A DNA stretch of 64,000 nucleotides, taken from assembly GCF_020054945.1 (NCBI RefSeq), contig NZ_JAIHAU010000001.1, forward strand, positions 1 through 64,000, written 5' to 3'. Position numbers and translations under genes: made by a program. The notes beneath the pieces were generated by a model. That model saw only the letters and a program-made list of their open reading frames with translations. It was not told where the DNA came from and made no database searches. Of this stretch, positions 48,625 through 59,245 are shown one piece after another. The DNA comes from Mahella sp. (GTDB taxonomy: Bacteria > Bacillota > Clostridia > Mahellales > Mahellaceae). The first letter of the stretch is position 1. Each line of letters begins with the position of its first letter.

Positions 48625-49355
48625 TTCTCGTACCCCTCTTCATGATTTGCCGATGAGCGGTTGTATATAACAGGTTTGTACCGCCTGAGCATAACCTCTA
48701 CCATCGCCCTCATCTGCTGCTGCTGTTCTTCTATAGGCAAAGTACCGTCTATAATGTGAAATCCTTCTTTATCAGCCATGGCATCGTACTGATCCTTTAT
48801 TATGCCTTGAAACAGCTTAAAGCTCTCGGCCGGATCATTGCTGAGGCCCAGATCCATACCGGCTTCATGATATTTCAAGGCGGTCCTGCCCCGCAGTATG
48901 CGCGATACCCCTACATCCACCGGCACCTGGAAATAAAATGCGGCCGTAGGTTTGACAGCAAAGCTGTATATATTCCTTACCCAGGCCGGGTCTACGCCGC
49001 GCGCTATATCTCGGGCATAAGCCGTGTATATGTACCGGTCAGCCAATACTATATAGCCTGCCTTGAGATGAGGCCATATCAGGCGCTCATATCTATCGGC
49101 AAAATCCGCCGCATGTATGAGGCTGAAGGTGGTAGGCGTCAGCATGTTCTTCTTTTTGGCCTTGCGCGTCGCATCTTTAACCAGATCCGACGAATTCCAT
49201 TCTGTAAAGAACACCGTATACCCATGTTCTTCCAGCCAGCGCTTGAGCAGATATACCTGCGTGCTCTTGCCCGAGCCATCTATGCCCTCGACTATTAAAA
49301 GCTTACCGGGATACGTTTTGTTAATCCCTAATTCCTTCACCTTTCTCATCGCCAT
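48621..49355 (-). CDS. dTMP kinase-like protein, paralog 2
   Basis: LLIVEGIDGSGKSTQVYLLKRWLEEHGYTVFFTEW; ADRYIYTAYARDIARGVDP; overlaps paralog 1 by 4 nt. Confidence 0.85.
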   Translation of the reverse strand: MAMRKVKELGINKTYPGKLLIVEGIDGSGKSTQVYLLKRWLEEHGYTVFFTEWNSSDLVKDATRKAKKKNMLTPTTFSLIHAADFADRYERLIWPHLKAGYIVLADRYIYTAYARDIARGVDPAWVRNIYSFAVKPTAAFYFQVPVDVGVSRILRGRTALKYHEAGMDLGLSNDPAESFKLFQGIIKDQYDAMADKEGFHIIDGTLPIEEQQQQMRAMVEVMLRRYKPVIYNRSSANHEEGYEK

Positions 49356-49369
49356 AACGTATCTCTCCT

Positions 49370-50878
49370 TTATAGTTTTGTAATATGTATGTTCTTACCA
49401 TATACCTTCTTAAAATAGCCTGTATGATTGCTGGCATCGGCTAATTCCAATGCCCCATCACCGTTCGCTATCGCCTCCAATTTCACATAGTCATCGCTTA
49501 TAGTGCATACCACATCCTTTACCACGCCGGCTTCGCTACGATCCATGCTCTCGGCCAGGCGCAGTATGGCGCTCATGCGCTGCATTTTGTCTATATCATC
49601 TTTATATAGTATATCAACATAATGTCTGGCATAACTTTTTACCATATCCTTATGATGGGAAGCCGCAATAAGGGCGCACAGCACCAATTCGCGATGACTA
49701 AAGCCGTAGATCTGCGAATTGAGTATTATATACAACGTATGCTGGGCATGATTATAATAATTGATTGCTGTACCCACATCGTGCAACAGGGCTGCTGCAT
49801 ATAATATCCTTTTGAAATCGCTGCCGCAGCCATGCAGCGCAGCCAATTCATCGAAAAGCTTTATGCTCAGCCCCATCACATGATGCGCATGGTGAGCATT
49901 GACGTTGTATACCTTCAATATATTGTCTATACTGGTATCCAGCACATCGCGATCGCCTCCGCACCAGTCTAGCACCTCTTTATAAAAGGCGCCTTCTCTT
50001 ACGCCGTTTCCGCTTATCACAACGTTATCGATATTGGAAAATTCCAATACATTGACCAGAGCAGCCATCCCTCCGAGAAATATGTCGGCTCTGTCATCGG
50101 ATAAACCCCGCATTTTCTTGCGCTGAGAAATCGTGGTGTTGCGCAGATCATCCCATAGCGATTTTACATCGGCAGCAGGCATCGCGTAACCATGAAGCAG
50201 CGACAGTTTGTAGTTCGATTTTGCTTGATGTATCTTGGCCACGTTGCGTATAGTGCCACCCACGCCAATTAAAGCGGCTCCCGGAAAGGCAGTCCATGCA
50301 TGTTCCCTCAATTTGCTTTGAACAAACTCATTCAATCTGTCCACATCATCGGGTTTCGGTTTGTTTCTGCCCAGAAATGAATCGGTAAGCGTGATAGCTC
50401 CAAATGGCAGGCTAGTGGCATGAACAAGACGCCTGTGTTCAAACCGCACAAGCTCAGTGCTGCCACCGCCTATATCGACTATCAATCCGTCCTCGATACT
50501 AGTGGAATTTATAACGCCGATATAATCGTATTCGGCCTCCTGCATACCGCTTATAACCGAGAATAATACACCGGTCTGCTGCTGTACCATCTCTATAAAA
50601 CGCTGTTTGTTCCGAGCCTTACGAACGGCCGCTGTAGCCAGACCAATTATACGGGTTACACCGTTTACATCGCACAGTTTCTTGAAAAGGCGTATAGTAT
50701 TCACAGCGTGCTCTACAGCCTGACCTTCCAGCAAACCGCTGACCTCGACCGAGGCATCCAGCCTGACTGTCTCTTTCTGCTCATCTAATAACATATAGGC
50801 TCCGTCCTCGGCTATCTTCATTATAACCAGGCGCACGGTATTGGATCCCAAATCTATAATGCCCACCTTTTGCTCCAT
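49370..50878 (-). CDS. Ppx/GppA phosphatase family protein with C-terminal HD domain
   Basis: VGIIDLGSNTVRLVIMKI; DIGGGSTELVRFE; SLPFGAITLTD; AALLHDVGTAINYYNHAQH. Confidence 0.94.
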   Translation of the reverse strand: MEQKVGIIDLGSNTVRLVIMKIAEDGAYMLLDEQKETVRLDASVEVSGLLEGQAVEHAVNTIRLFKKLCDVNGVTRIIGLATAAVRKARNKQRFIEMVQQQTGVLFSVISGMQEAEYDYIGVINSTSIEDGLIVDIGGGSTELVRFEHRRLVHATSLPFGAITLTDSFLGRNKPKPDDVDRLNEFVQSKLREHAWTAFPGAALIGVGGTIRNVAKIHQAKSNYKLSLLHGYAMPAADVKSLWDDLRNTTISQRKKMRGLSDDRADIFLGGMAALVNVLEFSNIDNVVISGNGVREGAFYKEVLDWCGGDRDVLDTSIDNILKVYNVNAHHAHHVMGLSIKLFDELAALHGCGSDFKRILYAAALLHDVGTAINYYNHAQHTLYIILNSQIYGFSHRELVLCALIAASHHKDMVKSYARHYVDILYKDDIDKMQRMSAILRLAESMDRSEAGVVKDVVCTISDDYVKLEAIANGDGALELADASNHTGYFKKVYGKNIHITKL

Positions 50879-50883
50879 AACTT

Positions 50884-51636
50884 TTATCTCGCTTTCGTTT
50901 TCCAGCATATTATAAATGAGCGATCGAGCTGTTCGGGATCGGCTACGTCCTCAAACATATCGTTTTTAACGCTGACATCGGCAAAACCGATCTCATATAA
51001 CGACGCAACCACCTTATTTATGGGAAAGGTTACCTCGGTGACTGTCTCTTCATACCCATCGAAAAGCCCCTCGCCGCGCTGCACAAAAGCCGTAAATGTA
51101 ACGGCTGCCGATGCTTTATCGCGGAAAGCTATGCTTTTGCTTATAACATAGTTGCCATTTGCATCTTTGCGCACGTGTATATTATCCCAATTCTCGCTCA
51201 AATCTTTCACTGTGTTCATATCGAATAAGAACAAGCCGTTATCATCCAAATGGGCCAGGGCGCATCGAAAGGTATCCTCCCAATCGTCGTACGCTAAAAG
51301 ATGATTTATAGCGTCGAACGTGCATGTTATAATATCATAGTGCCGGTTCATGCAAAAATGGCTCATATCACCGCACATGTAAGAAACCTCTATATTGGCC
51401 TGCATGGCGTTGTATTCGGCTTTTTCCAGCATTGCCTCCGATATGTCAAGTCCATGAGTCTCCACTCCATGCTGTGCGGCTTTTATAGTCAAAATGCCGG
51501 TACCGCAGGCTAAATCCAGTAGGCTGCGCGGCTTAAAGCCTATTGAGTCGAGATATTTATTCAGTCTGTCCCATACGCCTGCTGCATATTGACTCCATCC
51601 AAGTTCGTCATAAAATCTCGCAAATTGTTCATACAT
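50884..51636 (-). CDS. Class I SAM-dependent methyltransferase
   Basis: SLLDLACGTGILTIKAAQHGVETHGLDISEAMLEKA; DIITCTFDAINHL. Confidence 0.92.
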   Translation of the reverse strand: MYEQFARFYDELGWSQYAAGVWDRLNKYLDSIGFKPRSLLDLACGTGILTIKAAQHGVETHGLDISEAMLEKAEYNAMQANIEVSYMCGDMSHFCMNRHYDIITCTFDAINHLLAYDDWEDTFRCALAHLDDNGLFLFDMNTVKDLSENWDNIHVRKDANGNYVISKSIAFRDKASAAVTFTAFVQRGEGLFDGYEETVTEVTFPINKVVASLYEIGFADVSVKNDMFEDVADPEQLDRSFIICWKTKAR

Positions 51637-51706
51637 AGATGATTTCTCCTACTATATTTTACTAGATTATTATATATCATAATCTCAATCATGGCAAATT
51701 ATTAAT

Positions 51707-51735
51707 TAAACTATAGTGTCGAAAATGCCGAATAA
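51707..51735 (+). promoter_or_regulatory. Candidate sigma-28 (SigD/FliA) promoter of the MCP gene
   Basis: TAAA-N16-GCCGAATAA, close to TAAA-N15-GCCGATAA. Confidence 0.55.
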
Positions 51736-51797
51736 AAAGAAGGATTTATAAATTTCATGTCGAATAAATATATATATAGCAAATGGAGGAAGATTTT

Positions 51798-53864
51798 ATG
51801 AGAAAGATGAAGATTAATATATCATCTATTGCCACCAGGCTTATAGCAGCCTTTCTAATATTAATACTTATACCTGTTATATTCATAGGGTACATAGCCA
51901 CTACAAACGCATCGGATGCCATTACTGAAGAGATAAGCAAAAGTACCGTCAATACCGTCGAACAACTTAACAGGACTATGGATACCGTGCTGGACATGGT
52001 CAACGGCACATCCATGGAAGTATTCGGCAATACGCAGCTTCAGGAGCTTATTACGGCAGATAAAAGCAAATTATCGGACTACGACAGATTTCAGAATGCC
52101 CAAAACATAAACGATATACTCGGATCGATAATACGTTCCAATGAATACATAAGCCTTCTGGCCATAATATGCGAGGACGGTTCATCCTACGGCGTACCAG
52201 CCGCTCCACTAGTGGACGACATCGAAGCGGTAAAGAAATCGGACTTTTACCAGAAAGCGGTAGAGGCCGGCGGTTCTCCCGTATGGTTGGATGAGCGCGA
52301 TCTTAAAACATCGTCGTCGGCTGGCAGCGATGTTTATGCTGTATCCCTGGTTAGAGCCTATAAGGATTTAACGGTCACAAACAGATTAATAGGCGTGTTG
52401 GTCATAGATGTAAAATTAAAACCTATACAGGATATGCTCAACAGCATTAAACTGGGTGATACGGGTAAGGTTTATCTTATAACCCCCAGCGGCAAAATCA
52501 TAAGCGGGACAAATATGGATGAAAAGGCCATATCCGATCTTAAAAACACGTCGTATATGAAAAAGATATTGTCATCTTCTGAAAAATCCGGCACATTGCA
52601 TGAAACCCAAAACGGCCAGCCTATGCTGGTAAGCTACAGCAAGGCTGAGGACACCGGCTGGACGGTGCTAGGCGCAGTGCCCGAAACTGAATTGACCTCG
52701 TTGGTGGATACGCTGAGAAACGACGTAGTTATAGCCGCCGTAGCCTTTGGCATAATAGCCATACTGGTAGGCATATTCATAGCGTTATCGATGTCCAGGC
52801 GGCTGAATAAAGCCATGCAAGCGGCGGCCGTGGTAGAAAGCGGTGATCTCACCATCGATACCGGAATAACCGGCAATGATGAAATAGGTCAACTCGGCAG
52901 AAGCCTGGATTCCATGATATACAAGATAAAGGGTCTTATACAAAAAGGTATGGATTTGACTCGCGAGGTATCGGCCTCGGCCGACAATGTGGCTGCCGTA
53001 TCCGAAGAAGCCACCGCCGCTTCTTCCGAGATAGCCACTGCCATACAAGAGATAGCTAAAGGGGCATCCGAACAGGCAAACGACGCTACCATGGGCGCCC
53101 AAAAGGCGAGCGAACTGGCGCAGCAGATAGATGATGTAGCCGAAAATGCCAAGGCAATGAATACCATATCTCAACAGACGCTGGGGGCAGCATCTGATGG
53201 GTTGAATGCGGTTGATACGCTCAAGAAAAAGAGCAGTCAGGTGAATGACGTGACCCAATCAATGGTAGAGGCTATACAACAACTGGGCCAGGAATCCAGA
53301 AATATTAATAACATAATAAAGGTGATAGATACTATATCCGATCAAACCAATCTGCTGGCATTAAACGCGGCTATAGAGGCGGCCCGCGCCGGTGATGCAG
53401 GCAAGGGATTTGCGGTGGTGGCCAATGAGATACGCAAGCTGGCCGAACAATCGCAAACATCGACGCGCAATATAAACGATATAATAAAGCGTATAACTGG
53501 CATGACACAGAACACTGTGAGCAATACGGAGATAATGGCCGATATCGTATCGCAGCAAAACGTTGCGGTGGACAGCGCTGCTCAATCATTCCAGAATATA
53601 GCTCAGTCGGTGCAAAAGCTATCTGAACAGATAAAATCCATAGATATTGCGGTAGAAGCAATGAATGCAAATAAGAATGGTGTACTCAGCGCTATAGAGA
53701 ATATATCGGCCGTGTCCGAGCAATCGGCAGCTTCAGCTCAAGAGGTATCGGCTTCGGCTCAGCAACAGTTGGCGGCAATGGACGAGCTGAGCAATGCCGC
53801 TCAAAAACTGAACGAATTGGCCACAGACCTGTTAAATGCGATGTCGGTATTTAAAATAAGTTAA
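51798..53864 (+). CDS. Methyl-accepting chemotaxis protein with dCache-like sensor and HAMP
   Basis: N-terminal TM, periplasmic sensor, HAMP, conserved hairpin [40 protein letters not shown]. Confidence 0.96.
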   Translation: MRKMKINISSIATRLIAAFLILILIPVIFIGYIATTNASDAITEEISKSTVNTVEQLNRTMDTVLDMVNGTSMEVFGNTQLQELITADKSKLSDYDRFQNAQNINDILGSIIRSNEYISLLAIICEDGSSYGVPAAPLVDDIEAVKKSDFYQKAVEAGGSPVWLDERDLKTSSSAGSDVYAVSLVRAYKDLTVTNRLIGVLVIDVKLKPIQDMLNSIKLGDTGKVYLITPSGKIISGTNMDEKAISDLKNTSYMKKILSSSEKSGTLHETQNGQPMLVSYSKAEDTGWTVLGAVPETELTSLVDTLRNDVVIAAVAFGIIAILVGIFIALSMSRRLNKAMQAAAVVESGDLTIDTGITGNDEIGQLGRSLDSMIYKIKGLIQKGMDLTREVSASADNVAAVSEEATAASSEIATAIQEIAKGASEQANDATMGAQKASELAQQIDDVAENAKAMNTISQQTLGAASDGLNAVDTLKKKSSQVNDVTQSMVEAIQQLGQESRNINNIIKVIDTISDQTNLLALNAAIEAARAGDAGKGFAVVANEIRKLAEQSQTSTRNINDIIKRITGMTQNTVSNTEIMADIVSQQNVAVDSAAQSFQNIAQSVQKLSEQIKSIDIAVEAMNANKNGVLSAIENISAVSEQSAASAQEVSASAQQQLAAMDELSNAAQKLNELATDLLNAMSVFKIS

Positions 53865-53886
53865 ACAACCCTTTACACCTCCAAAA

Positions 53887-53939
53887 TAGAGGGCATCCTC
53901 CGCTATATTAAACTGCGGTAGATGCCCTCTATTTTTTTT
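53887..53939. terminator. Bidirectional terminator
   Basis: TAGAGGGCATC...GATGCCCTCTA then TTTTTTTT. Confidence 0.85.
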
Positions 53940-54982
53940 ACCATGGTGCGTACATCGAAGTGTCCGTCTAAACGCCGGCGTGCTCTTAGCCCCATGTCGA
54001 TCGCTTCCTTCTTATGCTCTATAAGGTATTCCAAGTACATAGCCAGCGTCCCGCTGTCGCCCGGCGGAAATAAAAGGCCGGTTCGGCCGTGATCTATTAT
54101 CTCCGGCACGCCACCTACCGACGATGCTATAACAGGCTTTGCACAGGCCATGGCTTCCAACACCGATATGCCGAAACCCTCGGATAACGACGGCAGTACG
54201 AATACGTCAAGCCGTTGCATAAAAGCGTTTATATCACTGATATACCCTAAAAAACTGACCCTGTCGGCTATGTTCATTTCCCAGCACCAACGCTCGAGTT
54301 CCATACGCGACGGACCATCGCCCGCTATAACAAGTTTGGCGTTATTGTATTTATGCAGCAACATATAGAATGCTTCAAGCAGAACATCTATTCCTTTTTG
54401 GGGTATGAGCCTGGCCGCCGTACCTATAACAAAGCCTCCTTCCTTATGATATTCTCCGGTATCGATGTTGTCATAGTACCTGATGTTCACACCGTTATAT
54501 ACCACGGCTATCTTATCCTGCGATATACCGCATGAACAAAGGTATTCGGCTAGTGCATCGCTTACTGCTATTATCCTGGCCGTACGCGCCGCCAGCATTT
54601 TATATGAAGCCTTCATTATGCGGCCGTCCTTATATGGAAAGTTATGGATCGAGGCCACTATGGGTACGCCATGCAGTGAAACCGCCGCTATTTGCCATGG
54701 CCGTACGCCATGGACATGCACGATGCTCGGCTTGTAACGATGAAATACAGCATTTAGTTTTATGATGGAAAGTGTATCGTTCCATGGTCTTATGGCACTG
54801 GATATATCCAAAGGAAAGGTAATGACCTGTCTGGCTGCCAGCTCCTTCGCCAACGCACTGCCGCTCTCGCAGCCCACGCATATATTGTAGGCGTCTTTAT
54901 CTATATGATCCACTAGCGACAGTATATGGCGTTTGATGCCGCCCTCTGCCCGTCGTACTACCGTCATCACCTCAGTGCTCAT
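53903..54982 (-). CDS. Family 4-type glycosyltransferase
   Basis: EGGIKRHILSLVDH; GTAARLIPQKGIDVLLEAF; LPSLSEGFGISVLEAMACAKPVIASSVGGVPEII. Confidence 0.93.
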   Translation of the reverse strand: MSTEVMTVVRRAEGGIKRHILSLVDHIDKDAYNICVGCESGSALAKELAARQVITFPLDISSAIRPWNDTLSIIKLNAVFHRYKPSIVHVHGVRPWQIAAVSLHGVPIVASIHNFPYKDGRIMKASYKMLAARTARIIAVSDALAEYLCSCGISQDKIAVVYNGVNIRYYDNIDTGEYHKEGGFVIGTAARLIPQKGIDVLLEAFYMLLHKYNNAKLVIAGDGPSRMELERWCWEMNIADRVSFLGYISDINAFMQRLDVFVLPSLSEGFGISVLEAMACAKPVIASSVGGVPEIIDHGRTGLLFPPGDSGTLAMYLEYLIEHKKEAIDMGLRARRRLDGHFDVRTMVKKIEGIYRSLI

Positions 54983-57179
54983 ACGCGCTGTCACCGCCAT
55001 ATCGCCGTATTATCAATGCTATAAGAAAGGGGGCCACGTATATCATGGCCATAGCAGCGGCCACCACTCCGGAATCGTTGACTAAAAAAGCCACTATACT
55101 GGCCACTATAGCGGATTTAAAGCCATTTGCCAGCACAGGGTATTCATCCAGCACGTCCTTAAGCACGCCTACCGGCCGGTATATGAGGAACATCAATATA
55201 GCAAACGAGGCTATAAATGTCGGACTCCATATCGTATATCGTATAAGGTATATATTCCTGCTTATCTTTCTGGCCGCTATGCCAACCAAGGATATTATGC
55301 CTTGCTCACGTAATATATCGGCAGTCTGCCCTATATGCGATTGCATATCGACGCTGCGCAACGAATCCATGTAAAATACTGCAATCAGTATGACAATCAG
55401 CGAGCCTGCCACAGCCGCCGCAGAATTCAGGTTTATCCTGAAGCCCCACATCAGCATTAACACCATGCCGAATCCCATGAAGGCTGCTATAGAGCCGCCT
55501 ACATTGGTGCCCATATTCGGGCTGATCAATATGTAAAACACGCCGGCATACAATATTGGCAGTATATAGATCCATATATGAAGGGTATACTTCTGTGCCA
55601 ATGCCATAGTGCCTACTATGACGGATGCTATAAGCACGCCCATGAATTCGTTGCCTATCCCATAATAGCGGGAGCCGGCTATGACATCGTATCCCAGCGC
55701 CGAGCCTTGCATAAGCGACGCACTGTTGAACAGCATATCCAATATGATAGCGGCTGCTGTAACCAGACTGGATAATGCGATCCTTTCAATCCATCCTGAC
55801 AACGATTTCATCGATATGTAGGTCATGGTGGATGTAACCGCTGCGAGGCCAATGACAGTCCACAATATATCATCCCGCTGCCACAATGACATCAGAAGAA
55901 ATGCTATGGGCATAAACGTTATGCTGTATAAGAACGGGAGCGCATACGGCGACCATTCTTTTTTGAATTGGAGCATGGCAAAGGCCGTCAATAATACTAT
56001 AAGCTGAAACCCTATAAACATTTGTATAAGCGTTGGCCGTTGCCGGTATATTGTCACGAGCTTATCATTAAAAGCTAAAAGCTGATCCGGCGTTTTATCC
56101 GTAGGTACGCTATCAACATTATGGCCGAGCATAGACGTGGGCGTTGGGATATCGAAGAATCTCAGTATGGTCGGCGCTATATCCAAATTGGTTATAACGC
56201 CGGCGCGCTTGGTGGTAGAGGATGTTGCCCATCCATGGCTGACGTCCTTACCGACTGCTATAAAAGGGGTGAGCGAATTGCTCTGGGCCAATGCTTTAGC
56301 CGACGGGTACGGCGTTATTATCATAATCATATCTTTATCAAGATCTATGCTGGCCGACAGGCGTCCTATAAATGCGTCGGCCTCCATAATAGCCTGATGG
56401 CGATATTTGGTCAGCATGGCGTCGGTGGTCGATTGTCTGAACTCATCGGCCCTGTATGTGTCGCCGGTTTGTATGAACAGCACGTCGCTTTGCTTGCTGA
56501 ACCATTGGGTTTCATTCCATAGCTTTTGGTAATCGGTCTTAAGCGAATACGGGCGCTCCACATCGCGTACCAATACATTCTTGCTCACATCGCCCAGCGG
56601 CACCTTACCCTCTTCATCCATGATAAGCGATACAACGTTTCTGCTGTATACATCATCGGTGTCCTCATTGCCCAGTACCGCGGTTTTAATCCCGTATAAG
56701 CGCAATATGCGCCCCAATTCGCCTATGTATATGTCATGATCCTGATTTGCATTGTTTCTGATGAGCTGTGGCATGGACAGGTTTACAATCTGATCCCATT
56801 TCGTGCTGATACCGCTGGATTGTTTATACCTGTTTGCAGCTATTTCGCCATTATATAATTCGCTGGCGTTGAAGGCCAGATGAGAACCGCCGGCATATGT
56901 GGCCCTGACACCCGCTCCTATGGTGATATATGCGCTTTTGGGATTGCGGCTGCCTGCCACTTTTGTATTCATAAGCGCTATAGTGCCTTGATCGATCAGA
57001 TGCATGATATTGGGCGGCTGTATAGCTATTAGGTCCTCCATAGCCACCCTGTCCAGCACGACTGCGTACACTTTGCCCTGTTGATCGGCGGCCTGCGCGG
57101 CGCCGTTCGGGGAAAAGCAACAGATGGCCACCATACATATGAGCAAAAAATATATCGCTTTTTGCCTATTGCATGTCAT
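54972..57179 (-). CDS. Alkaline-phosphatase-fold ectodomain fused to a polytopic membrane domain
   Basis: Signal peptide; VYAVVLDRVAMEDL...NIMHLIDQGTIALMNTK; DIAPTILRFFDIPTPTSMLGHNV (AP superfamily), then about 10 TM helices. Confidence 0.75.
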   Translation of the reverse strand: MTCNRQKAIYFLLICMVAICCFSPNGAAQAADQQGKVYAVVLDRVAMEDLIAIQPPNIMHLIDQGTIALMNTKVAGSRNPKSAYITIGAGVRATYAGGSHLAFNASELYNGEIAANRYKQSSGISTKWDQIVNLSMPQLIRNNANQDHDIYIGELGRILRLYGIKTAVLGNEDTDDVYSRNVVSLIMDEEGKVPLGDVSKNVLVRDVERPYSLKTDYQKLWNETQWFSKQSDVLFIQTGDTYRADEFRQSTTDAMLTKYRHQAIMEADAFIGRLSASIDLDKDMIMIITPYPSAKALAQSNSLTPFIAVGKDVSHGWATSSTTKRAGVITNLDIAPTILRFFDIPTPTSMLGHNVDSVPTDKTPDQLLAFNDKLVTIYRQRPTLIQMFIGFQLIVLLTAFAMLQFKKEWSPYALPFLYSITFMPIAFLLMSLWQRDDILWTVIGLAAVTSTMTYISMKSLSGWIERIALSSLVTAAAIILDMLFNSASLMQGSALGYDVIAGSRYYGIGNEFMGVLIASVIVGTMALAQKYTLHIWIYILPILYAGVFYILISPNMGTNVGGSIAAFMGFGMVLMLMWGFRINLNSAAAVAGSLIVILIAVFYMDSLRSVDMQSHIGQTADILREQGIISLVGIAARKISRNIYLIRYTIWSPTFIASFAILMFLIYRPVGVLKDVLDEYPVLANGFKSAIVASIVAFLVNDSGVVAAAMAMIYVAPFLIALIIRRYGGDSAYEH

Positions 57180-57457
57180 CTTAAATCAAGATACTCCTGC
57201 AAATGGTTCCTCATTTTTTCGGCCAAGTCTTTGTCATCGGTCTTTATCCTTATATTTTTGTTGTCGTATTCCATAGTATAGCCGTTAAAGCCCAAAGAGT
57301 TAAGGAAATCTTCCACTGCTTTGGCCTGATCTGCGTTCAACCCCATTTTATCGCCTATATAATCGGTGTTGATATATATCCTGTACCTCTCACCGGTCAG
57401 GCGCGTATCCACAGCTTCGCTGTCCCACATATCGCCTATGCGTATATTTTTTGGCAT
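57176..57457 (-). CDS. Hypothetical small protein
   Basis: 4-nt overlap with the downstream membrane phosphatase-like gene; good SD. Confidence 0.65.
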   Translation of the reverse strand: MPKNIRIGDMWDSEAVDTRLTGERYRIYINTDYIGDKMGLNADQAKAVEDFLNSLGFNGYTMEYDNKNIRIKTDDKDLAEKMRNHLQEYLDLR

Positions 57458-57586
57458 GGTTATCCTCCTTATGGTTTCAAAAACAGATATTAATTATGAT
57501 GTCCAATATGAGCGGATTTATGATTCCATAGGCGAAAAACAGCGCTTGACAGTGTGACAAAAATACGATAGAATAAATATTGTCTT

Positions 57587-57662
57587 AGGGGAGTAGCTCA
57601 ATTGGCAGAGTAGCGGTCTCCAAAACCGTTGGTTGCGGGTTCGATTCCTGCCTCCCCTGCCA
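57587..57662 (+). tRNA. tRNA-Trp (anticodon CCA), encoded 3' CCA
   Basis: AGGGGAGTAGCTCAATTGGCAGAGTAGCGGTCTCCAAAACCGTTGGTTGCGGGTTCGATTCCTGCCTCCCCTGCCA. Confidence 0.96.
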
Positions 57663-57679
57663 AAAATATGTTGATTTTA

Positions 57680-57706
57680 AGCCTCGCAAGAGGCTTATAT
57701 TTTTAT
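57680..57706 (+). terminator. Terminator after tRNA-Trp
   Basis: GCCTC-GCAA-GAGGC-TTATATTTTT. Confidence 0.7.
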
Positions 57707-58809
57707 CTCAACAATGTTGTTTTGTTATGTTCTATTATGCCACCGCCCACCACAACATCGCCCTGGTAGAATACTACCGCCTGTCCGGGCGTAACAGCTC
57801 GCTGAGACCTATCAAATACGACCTTTACTTTAGCGCTGTTATCTAGCGGGTATAAGGTAGCTTGTACCTCTTTAGCATTATATCGTATCTTGACGGTGAC
57901 CTCCATTGGTTTATCCAGACGATCAAACGGGATAAAATTTAAATCGCCTGCTATCAAACTATCATCAAATACATCATCTTGTTCTCCCAGCACGATCACG
58001 TTATTGACTGCGTCTATATCTACAACATACATAGGTTTGCCCAGCGATAGGCCCAGCCCCTTGCGCTGGCCTATGGTATAAAAGGCTATGCCTTTATGCT
58101 TACCCAGTACATGGCCGGCGGTATCCACAAAGCAACCCTCTTTTATGGCATCCGGGCGTTGCTCTGCCAAAAATCGCCCGTAATCATCGTCCTCGACAAA
58201 GCATATCTCCTGGCTGTCAGGTTTATCGGCCACGGTTAACCCTATTTTCCGCGCTATTTCTCTAATTTCTGTTTTGTTGTAACTGCCCAGCGGCATAAGC
58301 GTATGTTCCAGTTGATATTGGGTAAGCGTATACAGGACATAGCTCTGATCTTTCTTATCATCGATCGAGCGTTTCAATATAAAGCGCCGGAGATGTTCGT
58401 CGTACTCTATTTTGGCATAATGGCCTGTTGCTACATAGTAAGCCCCTATAGCATGAGCCCGCCTCATAAGTTCTTCAAATTTTATATACCTGTTGCATAC
58501 AAGGCAGGGATTGGGCGTGCGGCCTTTTGTATATTCATCGATAAAATAATCTATGACTTTTTGCCTGAATATATCCTTAAAATTCATCACATAGTAGGGT
58601 ATATCCAGTGCCTGAGCCACGCGGCGCGCATCGTCCACCGCATGCAAAGAACAGCAGCCGCCTTCCAGCCGTTGCCGTTCGGGATCATCGTCCTGCCATA
58701 CCTGCATGGTAACGCCTATAACATCAAACCCTTGCTGCTTGAGCAGATAAGCGGTAACGGAGCTATCCACTCCACCGCTCATGCCCACCACAACACGGCT
58801 TTTATCCAT
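57703..58809 (-). CDS. mnmA: tRNA-specific 2-thiouridylase
   Basis: [50 protein letters not shown]. Confidence 0.97.
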   Translation of the reverse strand: MDKSRVVVGMSGGVDSSVTAYLLKQQGFDVIGVTMQVWQDDDPERQRLEGGCCSLHAVDDARRVAQALDIPYYVMNFKDIFRQKVIDYFIDEYTKGRTPNPCLVCNRYIKFEELMRRAHAIGAYYVATGHYAKIEYDEHLRRFILKRSIDDKKDQSYVLYTLTQYQLEHTLMPLGSYNKTEIREIARKIGLTVADKPDSQEICFVEDDDYGRFLAEQRPDAIKEGCFVDTAGHVLGKHKGIAFYTIGQRKGLGLSLGKPMYVVDIDAVNNVIVLGEQDDVFDDSLIAGDLNFIPFDRLDKPMEVTVKIRYNAKEVQATLYPLDNSAKVKVVFDRSQRAVTPGQAVVFYQGDVVVGGGIIEHNKTTLLR

Positions 58810-59245
58810 TTGCCGCCTCATCATCGGCGCATTCATGGTCATGCTCATGAGGTTTTGACATCTCATCCTCGGTTATGAGGCCCTTCTTGTGCTTGTAATC
58901 CTCGATAGCGGCACGCAACCCATCTTCAGCCAGCACAGAACAATGCATCTTTATAGCCGGAAGGCCGTCCAGCGCATCGGCCACGGTCTTATTGGTTATA
59001 TCCAGCGCTTCATCCAACGTCTTGCCTTTTATCAGCTCGGTTGCCATGCTGCTCGTGGCTATGGCCGCCGCGCAGCCGAACGTCTGGAATTTGACATCTG
59101 TTATAACATCGCCATCAATCTTTATGAATATCTTCATTATATCGCCGCATCTCGGGTTGCCTACCTCGCCTACGCCATCAGCATCGGGTATTTCTCCTAC
59201 ATTGCGCGGATTTGTAAAATGATCCATAACCTTTTGACTATACAT
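58802..59245 (-). CDS. iscU: Iron-sulfur cluster assembly scaffold (IscU/NifU N-terminal type)
   Basis: [61 protein letters not shown]. Confidence 0.95.
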   Translation of the reverse strand: MYSQKVMDHFTNPRNVGEIPDADGVGEVGNPRCGDIMKIFIKIDGDVITDVKFQTFGCAAAIATSSMATELIKGKTLDEALDITNKTVADALDGLPAIKMHCSVLAEDGLRAAIEDYKHKKGLITEDEMSKPHEHDHECADDEAANG

